Source: Candidatus Bathyarchaeota archaeon (GTDB lineage Archaea > Thermoproteota > Bathyarchaeia > Bathyarchaeales > Bathycorpusculaceae). Taken from it: a stretch of 43,290 nucleotides of DNA. Below the pieces are notes generated by a model. That model did no database searches. It saw only the letters and a list, made by a program, of their open reading frames with translations, and was not told the DNA's origin. Positions 14,998-22,495 of this stretch are shown piece by piece. The translations under genes were made by a program, and so were the position numbers. Where the stretch lies: assembly GCA_012515445.1 (NCBI GenBank), contig JAAYYI010000100.1, positions 1 through 43,290 on the forward strand, in the 5' to 3' direction. The first letter of the stretch is position 1. Every line of letters starts with the position of its first letter.

Positions 14998-16133
14998 CAC
15001 TTAAGGTTCTCTATTATCTCAACAGCTCTTTCTAATCCACTAAATTGCCCCGAGAACCTGCTTAGGGCTTCAGCGTTCTGCGTGTAAGTATCCAGTTCCA
15101 GCTCCATCTTTTCAACTGCCTTCTGCAGTTGCCTCTTATTCTTAGCGACGATGCAGCACTTCATCTTCTCAAGCTTCGCTGCGTTGCCCGCCTGCTCAGG
15201 CTGAGTCGGGATGCAGATGCTGGGTTTACCGTACTTGATTGTTTCAAAGCATGTTGCGTGCCCGCCGCTGAAAATCACGTATTTAGCGTTTTGCAGTGCT
15301 TGGCTGCGTTCCTCAAAGGTGAGCCAAGTGTGGAGTTCATAGTTGTTGATTTTGGCGGAAGTTTTCTTGCCGGGTGTGCCGAGGCTGATTATGCATTTGC
15401 CTTTCTCTTTAGAGAGCACCGGCAACATCGTATTAAGCAACTGTCCGCGGGTGCCGACTGGTCCGCTGACTGGAGCGAAAATATGGTTCTGTGCGCCACG
15501 TTCCGGTTTTGTGTCTATGAAGCTGCCGACGTATTCTGTTCTGTCAGAGATACCCATCTGGTCTAAGTCCCCGATACTGTACTCAGACACAGTGTGGGGC
15601 ATGGGGTTGTCGGGTATTATGATTTTCTGGCAGCCGCGGTAGTAGCGTTCAAGGAATTGTGAGCCAGGGCTAAGCAGTGAAGCTAAGCCGAAGCCGGGCC
15701 TGATCATGTTCTCCACGTATACGGAGGGGATTTTCCAGCGGAGCCCAAGCCTCAGCGCGTTTAAGTCACCATCCGCTACGAGCATGTCAGGTGCTAATTC
15801 ACGAATGTTCTCTCTGAGGTCATAGTAGCGGTGGATAACTTCGTAGGTGTTGGAGTTCTTCATCTCAAACCTGTTTTGCTCAATGTTGAACAGCGGAAGC
15901 GGGAAGAGGATGTTGAGAACAGACGCTGAAGTCAAGATTCCATGGTTGTTCTCGTACCAGTTGATTTCTTGAACGGGGTAAACGTTCTTGAATTCCTTCT
16001 TTAAGAGCTCGTAGGCTTTACCGCCTGAGAAGTAGTGGACCTCATGTCCATGCTGCTCTAGCTTTTTGCCCAGTGGAATAACTCTTGAGACGTGTCCTAG
16101 GCCTATTTCGGCGCAGCTGAGTAGCATTCGCAT
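14994..16133 (-). CDS. GT28/MGT-like (GT-B fold) glycosyltransferase
   Basis: A 379-aa putative UDP-sugar glycosyltransferase. The N-terminus AEIGLGHVSRVIPLGKKLEQ is the GxGH-type loop of the acceptor domain. In the second half, CIISLGTPGKKTSAKI and AKYVIFSGGHATCFETIKYG (the GGH-x-T-x-x-E nucleotide-sugar motif) followed by PSICIPTQPEQAGNAAKLEK are typical of MurG/MGT-type enzymes. The acceptor is unknown; lipid- or surface-glycan work is plausible. No membrane helix. A single gene read toward its convergent AMMECR1 neighbour. Confidence 0.8.
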   Translation of the reverse strand: MRMLLSCAEIGLGHVSRVIPLGKKLEQHGHEVHYFSGGKAYELLKKEFKNVYPVQEINWYENNHGILTSASVLNILFPLPLFNIEQNRFEMKNSNTYEVIHRYYDLRENIRELAPDMLVADGDLNALRLGLRWKIPSVYVENMIRPGFGLASLLSPGSQFLERYYRGCQKIIIPDNPMPHTVSEYSIGDLDQMGISDRTEYVGSFIDTKPERGAQNHIFAPVSGPVGTRGQLLNTMLPVLSKEKGKCIISLGTPGKKTSAKINNYELHTWLTFEERSQALQNAKYVIFSGGHATCFETIKYGKPSICIPTQPEQAGNAAKLEKMKCCIVAKNKRQLQKAVEKMELELDTYTQNAEALSRFSGQFSGLERAVEIIENLKC

Positions 16134-16229
16134 AATTTGACTAGAAAGAGGATGATTCTATTTGAACTCTAGCTTACTTCAAGCCATGGACGGCAAGCGT
16201 TTTAAGGGTAGGCTGAGAGATTAAAAGAT

Positions 16230-17084
16230 ATGTTTATGCCCAGACGGATAGTGGAAGAGCGCCTAAAACAGTTCCTTGAAGAGGACGTAGGCGAAGGCGA
16301 CGTGACAGCAGCCGCAGTTATCCCAAAAGACCTCACAGTGAAGGCGGAGGTTATCGCTAAAGCCGAAGGCATAGTGGCCGGCTTAGAAGAAGCCTCTATA
16401 CTAGCTGAATTAATGGGTCTGCAAGCGGAGGCAAAAGCAGTTGACGGCGACAAAGTCAAGAATAAACAGGTTCTAATGCTGCTCGTAGGCGACGCCCAGA
16501 CGATTCTATCTGTCGAGCGTACACTGCTTAATTTACTGTCTCGTATGAGTGGCATAGCAACCAAGACACGCAGCCTCTCAGAGCAACTTAAAAAGGCTAA
16601 AGTTAAGGCCAAAGTCGCGGCTACACGTAAATCAGCGCCGGGTTTACTCTATTTTGATAAGAAAGCAGTCGCGATAGGCGGCGGCGATCCACACAGGCTA
16701 CACCTCGACGATATGATCCTAATCAAAGACAATCACTTAGCCATCGTTGGCAGCGCTGAAGAAGCAGTCAAAAAGGCAAAAGCCAATGCGTCATTCTCGA
16801 AGAAAATCGAGGTGGAAGTTACCAGCCAACAGGATGCCCTAAAAGCTGCCGAAGCAGGAGCAGACATAATCATGCTAGATAATTTCAGCCCTAAACAAGC
16901 TAGGGAAGCAGGCGAGAGACTGCGTGAAGCAGGCTACAGCAAAGTGCTTCTTGAGGTCAGCGGGGGTATAACCGCCGAGACTCTACTGGAGTATGCTTCA
17001 GCGCAGGTTGACATTATTAGTATAGGCGAGTTAACACACAGCGTAAAAGCCCTTGATATAAGCCTAGAAATATTCAAGGACTAA
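16230..17084 (+). CDS. nadC: Nicotinate-nucleotide pyrophosphorylase (quinolinate PRTase)
   Basis: Converts quinolinate and PRPP to nicotinate mononucleotide in NAD synthesis. Length 284 aa is normal. EEDVGEGDVTAAAVIP (about 14-29) is the N-terminal signature; AATRKSAPGLLYFDKKAVAI and GGGDPHRLHLDDMILIKDNH carry the Arg, Lys, His and Asp residues of the active site. The usual T-R-K-T is T-R-K-S here. C-terminal LLEVSGGITAETLLEYA is the barrel SGG phosphate loop. ATG at 16230 follows a TTTTAAG promoter-like sequence about 30 nt upstream, consistent with leaderless mRNA; ATG 16236 is an alternative. nadM lies 3.5 kb away on the other strand. Confidence 0.92.
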   Translation: MFMPRRIVEERLKQFLEEDVGEGDVTAAAVIPKDLTVKAEVIAKAEGIVAGLEEASILAELMGLQAEAKAVDGDKVKNKQVLMLLVGDAQTILSVERTLLNLLSRMSGIATKTRSLSEQLKKAKVKAKVAATRKSAPGLLYFDKKAVAIGGGDPHRLHLDDMILIKDNHLAIVGSAEEAVKKAKANASFSKKIEVEVTSQQDALKAAEAGADIIMLDNFSPKQAREAGERLREAGYSKVLLEVSGGITAETLLEYASAQVDIISIGELTHSVKALDISLEIFKD

Positions 17085-17088
17085 ACGC

Positions 17089-17111
17089 CACCGCCAATGT
17101 AGCGGGCGGTG
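17089..17111. terminator. GC-rich hairpin between convergent genes
   Basis: CACCGCC (17089-17095) pairs perfectly with GGCGGTG (17105-17111) across a 9-nt loop, in the 32-nt spacer of nadC and the SpoIIM-like gene. There is no T-run on either side, so termination is an inference. Confidence 0.4.
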
Positions 17112-17116
17112 TCAGC

Positions 17117-17692
17117 CTAAAGAGACGCTGTTATAGCAAACGCTTCAACAATCGCACCTATAATCAGCAACAGTGCTACCAAGCCGATTAATGCTGCAGC
17201 GATTTTGAATTCACCCCAGCGTTTCTGCAGAATTCTGCGAAACAGCCAGACGCTTTCAGTCATGGCAATCGTGTAGGATACGTATTCAAGCACAAACACT
17301 GCACCGACTGCAATCAGCATCAGAATAGCGGTTGATGCAGTAAGATCGCTGGCGGCTGCTGAACTGGTTAAGCCGCTGGCTGCTTGAATGTCAAATACTG
17401 CTCTGAAAGCCATGCCTGTGCTGAACAGTATGAATAAACCGACTCCTATACCTACTAGTGGGATGAACATGAGTAGGCAGAGTGGAAAGTTGTTGATGAA
17501 TATGTTCTGGAGTAGGCCGGGGCTTGTGGTGGTCTGGTTTAGTTGGTCGTAGATGGCTTGTGCTTCCTGTGGCGGTAGCTGAACAAATGTTCCCGCGACT
17601 GTTGCTAAAATAGCTAAGAGAAGCACGAAAAGTGTAGAGTAGAGCCTTTTTAGCTTAGGTGAAGCTTGAAGCCAAAACTGTGGGTAATTCAC
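17117..17692 (-). CDS. SpoIIM (DUF95)-like membrane protein
   Basis: A 191-aa integral membrane protein with about five helices. The block IFINNFPLCLLMFIPLVGIG (N-x-x-x-x-x-L-x-F-I-P with the following Gly-rich segment) and VLEYVSYTIAMTESVWLF (E-Y-x-x-Y-x-I-A) are hallmarks of the stage II sporulation protein M/DUF95 family, widespread in non-sporulating archaea with unknown role. A helix-breaking Ala/Ser-rich stretch lies near 105-125. GTG at 17692 is the start, with GAGGTT about 7 nt upstream. Confidence 0.8.
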   Translation of the reverse strand: MNYPQFWLQASPKLKRLYSTLFVLLLAILATVAGTFVQLPPQEAQAIYDQLNQTTTSPGLLQNIFINNFPLCLLMFIPLVGIGVGLFILFSTGMAFRAVFDIQAASGLTSSAAASDLTASTAILMLIAVGAVFVLEYVSYTIAMTESVWLFRRILQKRWGEFKIAAALIGLVALLLIIGAIVEAFAITASL

Positions 17693-17829
17693 TTTGTCAA
17701 CCTCTATTGTTATGGACGCGAAAACTTGTTCGCAACAGGTTTTAACGTTTTCATTAATTTAACCTTTGCCAGAATACCCTAGCTATAGCTGATTAAGCCC
17801 TAAAGCAACAGAAAAAAGAAAGCTTGAGA

Positions 17830-18468
17830 TTAGGCGGGATTTTCGTTCGTTTCAGATTGCCCGCTCTTCAAGCCTAATGCTAAAATGTACTCTTCGCTGC
17901 TCTTAGATCGGCTAGCCGGAGGTTTAACGATTTTTACCTCTTCGAAAGCATCCTTGACATGCAGGATAAAGTCATCTAGCAAGTCACCCTGGAAGACTTT
18001 AACAAAAAAGTTGCCGCCTGGCCGAAGTAAGTTCTGGGCGATTACCATCGCTTTAGTAGCGAGGTCTATCTGGCGAGCGTGGTCTACTTCCCAGACGCCC
18101 GTGATGTTTGGTGCAGCGTCGCATAAGACGACGTCTGGTCTGCGTGGAAGGAAGGACAGGATTTGGTCGGCGATATCAGGCTCTGTTAAATCTGCCACTA
18201 TTGTGCGGATGTACTCTTGAGTGAATGGCTCAATAGGTTTTAAGTCGACGCCTAAAACGAAGCCGTGCTTGCCAGTCATTTTTCTTGCCGCTTGAATCCA
18301 GCCGCCCGGCGCAGCGCCTAAGTCTACAACTACGTTGTGCAGTTTGATGAAGCCATACTTTTCGTTAGCCTGAACCAGCTTGTAGGTGGATCGGCTGCGA
18401 TAGTTTTCAGCTTTAGCTTTCTTGTAGTAGAATTCGTTTTTTCGTTCGCGTATCCATTGTTTCGGCGT
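17830..18468 (-). CDS. rlmE: RlmE/FtsJ-type 2'-O-methyltransferase, no standard start codon
   Basis: Methylates ribose 2'-OH in rRNA or tRNA using SAM. The K-D-K-E tetrad is K30 (TYKLVQ), D117 (CDAAPN), K157 (FFVKVFQG) and a Glu in SSEEYILA, with the SAM motif VDLGAAPGGW (49-58). The frame is open from an ACG at 18468 directly after TAG (18471-18469) and encodes WIRERKNEFYYKKAKAE, the normal N-terminal block. However, the first ATG in frame is at 18279, after K30 and the SAM motif, and no GTG or TTG lies before it. The upstream TFE-beta gene ends 5 nt before this frame opens. Either a small indel or a non-standard start explains this. Confidence 0.8.
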   Translation of the reverse strand, partial: TPKQWIRERKNEFYYKKAKAENYRSRSTYKLVQANEKYGFIKLHNVVVDLGAAPGGWIQAARKMTGKHGFVLGVDLKPIEPFTQEYIRTIVADLTEPDIADQILSFLPRRPDVVLCDAAPNITGVWEVDHARQIDLATKAMVIAQNLLRPGGNFFVKVFQGDLLDDFILHVKDAFEEVKIVKPPASRSKSSEEYILALGLKSGQSETNENPA

Positions 18469-18473
18469 CTAAG

Positions 18474-18947
18474 TCACTCTTCTGATTCGTCGTCTTCTTC
18501 GGTTTCTTCGTCTTCCGCTTTTTCGTCGTTGGCTTCTTGCGCGAGCAAGTCTTCTTCGATGACGTCAGGCGGAGTCGGCCCTTTTTCGGGTAGCGTTTGT
18601 TTGCCGAGGTTGATTATCCAGTCGGTTAACCGCTGGCAAGTCTTTGGAGAAATAGCTGTTGTTGGGTCGCATCGTGCGTTATCTGGACAGAGCAGGCAGG
18701 GACAGTCGATGATTGTTTCAATTGAAGCCGGTAAGCGCTTGGGGTAAAGCCGGTAGGTCCATCTGCCCTCTTGCAGTTCTTTCTCTCTGCGAATAAGCCC
18801 CTTTTCTTCCAGCTTGATTGAAACGCGGGAGCCCTCTCTGCTGCTTGCACCCAGTTCCCGCCATAAGTCCGATTGAAGCACACCCTGATAGCCCGTTCCT
18901 ACCACATAATGGAGTGCTTTCTGTTCAAGGTCGTTACGCTTTGGCAT
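18474..18947 (-). CDS. TFE-beta / RPC34-like transcription factor with Fe-S cysteine motif
   Basis: A 157-aa protein resembling archaeal TFE-beta, homologous to RPC34/39 of RNA polymerase III, which with TFE-alpha helps open promoter DNA. Residues about 5-70 form a winged helix (LQSDLWRELGASSREGSRVS, then LEEKGLIRREKELQ). Cysteines 82, 84, 87, 93 and 104 lie in CPCLLCPDNARCDPTTAISP then KTC, followed by DWI, matching the Fe-S motif of eukaryotic RPC34 (C-x-x-C, ISP, C, WL). The C-terminus is very acidic. I choose ATG 18947 rather than 18992 because a TATA-like CATATATT lies between them. Alternative: another Fe-S winged-helix regulator. Confidence 0.75.
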   Translation of the reverse strand: MPKRNDLEQKALHYVVGTGYQGVLQSDLWRELGASSREGSRVSIKLEEKGLIRREKELQEGRWTYRLYPKRLPASIETIIDCPCLLCPDNARCDPTTAISPKTCQRLTDWIINLGKQTLPEKGPTPPDVIEEDLLAQEANDEKAEDEETEEDDESEE

Positions 18948-19027
18948 TTTGGTATCTTCCGAATAATACAGTAATATATGCGTTGGTTTCACATAAAAAT
19001 ATGTATCCTCAGAAAAAAGTGTAACAC

Positions 19028-20050
19028 ATGAGCAGCAGCATGAAGAATTTAGAGAGTAAATACTGCCTCGGCATAGAGTCTTCAGCCGACGACTTCGGCA
19101 TAGGCCTCGCCACTTTTGGCGGCGAAATCTTGGCTAACAAATCAGACAGCTACATCCCAACCGAAGGCGGCATCCACCCACGTGAAGCAGCAAGACACCA
19201 TGCCGAAGTAGCAGATACAGTGCTACAGGAGGCGCTCTCTAAAGCAGGCGTGAAAGCCAAAGAACTCACCTGCATAGCATTCTCCCAAGGACCAGGCTTA
19301 GGTCCGTCACTGCGCACAGGCGCCACTGTAGCTAGAGCCTTAGCCAGCTACCTCAAGATTCCGCTGGTGGGCGTCAACCACTCAGTTGCGCATATAGAAA
19401 TCGGTAAACTTCAAACAGGCGCCACCGATCCAGTCACCCTCTACGCATCGGGCGGCAACACCATGGTCACAGCCTACGAGTCAGGCCGCTACCGCGTATT
19501 CGGAGAAACACTCGACATAGCCTTGGGCAACTGCCTTGACGTCTTCGGGCGGGAAGCGGGCTTAAAGACCAAGAAGGGTCTCCCAATCGGTGCAGCAATA
19601 GAGCAGCTTGCGGCTAAAGGCGAAAAACTGGTTCCGCTGCCATACGTGGTTAAAGGAATGGATCTATCACTCAGCGGCTTAGTTACAGCAGCATCTGCCC
19701 AGCTTCAGAATCATAGCCTTGAAGACGTCTGTTTTAGCCTACAAGAACACGCGTTCTCGATGGTAACTGAGGTTACGGAGCGCGCTTTGGCTCATACTGA
19801 AAAAAAGCAGGTTCTGCTCACAGGGGGAGTGGCGGCGAACAAGCGGCTGCAAGCAATGCTAGCAGTGATCTCGGCGGAGCACGACGCCCAATTCAGCGTG
19901 GTACCGCTCCAGTACGCAACAGACAACGGCGCAATGATCGCATGGACGGGCACACTAGCATATCGGCATGGATTAACAACCCCCATAGACGAGAGCATTG
20001 TTAAGCTACGTTGGCGGGTAGATAAGGTGGATGTACCATGGATACAATAG
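19028..20050 (+). CDS. kae1: Kae1, tRNA N6-adenosine threonylcarbamoyltransferase (KEOPS)
   Basis: Catalytic KEOPS subunit for t6A37 on ANN-decoding tRNAs. Begins with CLGIESSADDFGIGLATFGG (about 12-31), an ASKHA ATPase fold. GPGLGPSLRTGATVARALA and VNHSVAHIEIGK (metal-binding His pair near 115-120) are conserved, as are ASGGNTMVT, the GNCLDVFGREAGL segment, LLTGGVAANKRLQ and QYATDNGAMIAWTG with the metal-binding Asp. Length 340 aa is full. It overlaps bud32 by 13 nt, so the two are translated as one unit. Confidence 0.95.
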   Translation: MSSSMKNLESKYCLGIESSADDFGIGLATFGGEILANKSDSYIPTEGGIHPREAARHHAEVADTVLQEALSKAGVKAKELTCIAFSQGPGLGPSLRTGATVARALASYLKIPLVGVNHSVAHIEIGKLQTGATDPVTLYASGGNTMVTAYESGRYRVFGETLDIALGNCLDVFGREAGLKTKKGLPIGAAIEQLAAKGEKLVPLPYVVKGMDLSLSGLVTAASAQLQNHSLEDVCFSLQEHAFSMVTEVTERALAHTEKKQVLLTGGVAANKRLQAMLAVISAEHDAQFSVVPLQYATDNGAMIAWTGTLAYRHGLTTPIDESIVKLRWRVDKVDVPWIQ

Positions 20051-20706
20051 ATAAGACTCCGAAGACGCGACTGATCAAGAAGGGTGCAGAAGCCAGCCTG
20101 TTCCTCTCAGAGTGGCACAACCGCAGAGCAATAATCAAAGTCCGCATCCCCAAAAGCTACCGACCGGCAGCGTTGGATATGCAAATCCGGAGTTACCGCA
20201 CGGTTCATGAACCGCAACTGATGCATGAAGCCAAAACCGCCGGAGTAGCCACACCACTGATTTACATGGTAAAAGTCCCCGAATCAACCATCATCATGCA
20301 GTATATCGAAGGCCCCCAGATGAAAACGCTGCTAAACAGCGCATCAAAACAGCACCGCCGAAGCCTCTGCACAGAAATCGGCCGAAACGTAGCCCGACTA
20401 CACAAAGACGGCTTAATCCATGGCGACTTGACAACCAGCAACATAATCCAAGCCCCAGATGGCACAATATATTTCGTGGACTTCGGCTTAGGGGAGAAAA
20501 ACATGGAACTCGAGGCGCAGGGCGTGGACCTACATCTGCTTAAGCGGGCATTGCAGAGCACGCACTTTGGCTTCTGGGAGGAATGCTTCCAAGCAGTCAT
20601 GTCAGGGTATAGCGCCGTCATAGGTGAGGTTCAGGCGGAAAAGGTTTATGAGAAAATCAGCGAAATAGAGAGGCGTGGCCGCTATGTCGAAGAACGCAAA
20701 CAGTAA
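20038..20706 (+). CDS. bud32: Bud32 kinase/ATPase (KEOPS)
   Basis: Small RIO-like kinase of KEOPS that works as an ATPase supporting Kae1. The 222 residues contain KKGAEASLFLSEW (nucleotide loop), IIKVRIPKSYRP with the catalytic-lobe Lys, LIHGDLTTSNIIQAPDG (HGD loop, about 127-143) and FVDFGLGEKNMELEAQGVDL (D-F-G). The C-terminal RRGRYVEERKQ tail is typical of Bud32. Its start ATG lies inside the end of kae1, and its 3' end overlaps rdgB by about 20 nt, showing tight operon packing. Confidence 0.95.
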   Translation: MDTIDKTPKTRLIKKGAEASLFLSEWHNRRAIIKVRIPKSYRPAALDMQIRSYRTVHEPQLMHEAKTAGVATPLIYMVKVPESTIIMQYIEGPQMKTLLNSASKQHRRSLCTEIGRNVARLHKDGLIHGDLTTSNIIQAPDGTIYFVDFGLGEKNMELEAQGVDLHLLKRALQSTHFGFWEECFQAVMSGYSAVIGEVQAEKVYEKISEIERRGRYVEERKQ

Positions 20707-21298
20707 ATGCGAATTTAAGCTACGGGGCAAAGTTGTCTTTTTCGCAACTGGTAACATTAACAAGTTTAACGAGGCAAGACGCATCCTTGGCGAGTATGGA
20801 GTCGCCGTCGGCATGCTAAAACTGAAGGGCGATGAAATCCAGAGTGAAAGCCTGCAGGAAATCGCGGAGAAAAGCGTCCAGTACGCTTACAGCCAAAGCG
20901 GCTTACCTATCTTTGTGGAGGACGCAGGCTTATTCATTGACGCATTGTCGGGTTTTCCGGGTCCATACGCTGCCTACGCCTATAAGACCATCCACAACAG
21001 CGGCATTGTGAAACTCATGGAAGGCGTCGAAGATCGCAAAGCAACTTTCCGCTCAGTTATCTCTTATTTCGACGGCGAAACACAAGCGCCAGTGAGTTTT
21101 GTAGGTGAATCCAGAGGCGAAATTACCACCAAGGAACGTCGGGTGCAGGGCAAAGCAGGCTTCGGGTTCGACCCTATCTTCCAGCCTGCGGGCACCAGCA
21201 GAACCTTCGCCGAGATGACCATACAGGAGAAGAACGGCTACTCGCACCGGGCAGACGCCATACATAAATTCGCTCAGTGGTACATTAAGCTGCGTTGA
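20684..21298 (+). CDS. rdgB: XTP/dITP pyrophosphatase (RdgB/HAM1)
   Basis: Hydrolyses non-canonical purine nucleotides (dITP, XTP) to monophosphates to protect DNA and RNA. FFATGNINKFNEARRIL (about 19-35) is the N-terminal substrate loop, FVEDAGLFIDALSGFPGPYA (about 85) the metal/active-site block, GFGFDPIFQPAG and YSHRADAIHKF the C-terminal motifs. About 204 aa is normal. ATG 20684 is preferred to GTG 20675 because GAGAGG lies 10 nt before it. The gene starts inside bud32, forming kae1-bud32-rdgB. Confidence 0.93.
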   Translation: MSKNANSKCEFKLRGKVVFFATGNINKFNEARRILGEYGVAVGMLKLKGDEIQSESLQEIAEKSVQYAYSQSGLPIFVEDAGLFIDALSGFPGPYAAYAYKTIHNSGIVKLMEGVEDRKATFRSVISYFDGETQAPVSFVGESRGEITTKERRVQGKAGFGFDPIFQPAGTSRTFAEMTIQEKNGYSHRADAIHKFAQWYIKLR

Positions 21299-21344
21299 AA
21301 AGTGTTATATTCCCAGTTTAATATAGAACCCAATGGGGAAGGGC

Positions 21345-21839
21345 ATGAGTCAACCTCACCGACACGAAAGATCATTGAGTGAAAGCTTAATCACCGCTTT
21401 AGCTTGGGGCGGCTTCTTGATAATAGTGGGCGTAGTTTTCGGCTTAACTCCCGGCATAGGAAGCGCAATCGGCGGCTTATTCAGCGACTTGACGGGCGTA
21501 ACTTACCCCGGCGTCTACGGCACGATAATGCTGCCCGCGCCAGCCAACCCCGCAGCCCACCAAACCGTTTATCAAGCCGTCTTCAACTTCATGCTCGCCA
21601 TCGGCGTGCTGGAAATTGTCATATTGGCTGCCCGGCTGCTGGTTCGCTCCCCAGTCAAACGCATCGCGGAAACCGTCGGCAACCTGATCTGGTGGGTAGG
21701 CGGCGCAGTAGCTGCATACGTGTACTTGATGGCTGGAACCATCAGCGGCTGGTTCACGTTCTGGCCTATGCTAATCGTACTTGCGGGTGTCTCGTTAATC
21801 GTGCAGGGAGTTATCCGTATTGTCTATCGGCGGCTCTAA
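21345..21839 (+). CDS. Four-helix hypothetical membrane protein
   Basis: A 164-aa protein with four predicted transmembrane helices: about 14-38 (LITALAWGGFLIIVGVVFGL), 65-86, 98-122 and 130-153. The first loop is Pro- and Thr-rich (GTIMLPAPANPAAH), and basic residues cluster at RSPVKRIAET. No family is recognised. The ATG at 21345 has a clear GGGGAAGGGC ribosome-binding site; the longer ATG at 21333 lies inside it. A T6 run follows the stop near 21845. Confidence 0.55.
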   Translation: MSQPHRHERSLSESLITALAWGGFLIIVGVVFGLTPGIGSAIGGLFSDLTGVTYPGVYGTIMLPAPANPAAHQTVYQAVFNFMLAIGVLEIVILAARLLVRSPVKRIAETVGNLIWWVGGAVAAYVYLMAGTISGWFTFWPMLIVLAGVSLIVQGVIRIVYRRL

Positions 21840-21926
21840 CGTGCTTTTTTCCATTTTTGGCAGGACGGGACTAGTTACTTTTAAATATCGGTGCGGTATG
21901 GTTTAGGTGCACAAATAGGTGTAACG

Positions 21927-22367
21927 ATGCCAAAGCAAGAAAAAGGAAAATCACATTCGATTCGCCCAGTCAGCAGACGCCCACCAAGCTGGTGTAAGTA
22001 CCAGCCAGAGGAAGTCGAAGCCTTCATCATTAAACTCGCTAAAGAAGGCCACACCATGAGCGCAATCGGCACTATTCTGCGTGACCAATACGCTATTCCA
22101 CTCGTTAAGCCAATCACAGGCAAATCCATTAGCGACACAATAAAAGCCGCAGGCTTAACACCGCCAATGCCAGAGGATCTCGCTAACCTCATGAAGAAGG
22201 CACAGGCGATGGCTGTCCACATGGACAAAAACAAGAAGGACCTTCACAACAAACGCAACATGCAAATCATCGAAGCCCGCATACACAAGCTCAGCCGCTA
22301 CTACAAGCGTGAAGGCATAATCGACAAGAAGTTCAAGTACGTAGCAAAGATTGCTTCCGTAACCTAA
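21927..22367 (+). CDS. rps15: Ribosomal protein uS15 (S15P/S13e)
   Basis: Small-subunit ribosomal protein of about 146 aa. The archaeal form has the N-terminal block SHSIRPVSRRPPSWCKYQPE and the helical SMSAIGTIL-like region (HTMSAIGTILRDQYAIPLVK), with the C-terminal KNKKDLHNKRNMQIIEARIH and LSRYYKREGI motifs that bind 16S rRNA. The longer frame from 21891 would add 12 residues without homology; ATG 21927 gives MPKQEKGKSHSIRP, with a TTTTAAATAT promoter about 45 nt upstream. recJ and pcc1 follow; the three often occur together in archaea. Confidence 0.93.
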   Translation: MPKQEKGKSHSIRPVSRRPPSWCKYQPEEVEAFIIKLAKEGHTMSAIGTILRDQYAIPLVKPITGKSISDTIKAAGLTPPMPEDLANLMKKAQAMAVHMDKNKKDLHNKRNMQIIEARIHKLSRYYKREGIIDKKFKYVAKIASVT

Positions 22368-22495
22368 ACTTCCCTCTTCTATTATCTTATCTAGTTTTAT
22401 CATTTCTTTGAAGCTGACTTTTTGCAATACAACTTTTTTGTATAATCACCAGATTTAAATCCGCAAAGCCCTACTCTTTGCAGAAGTGACCCCGC

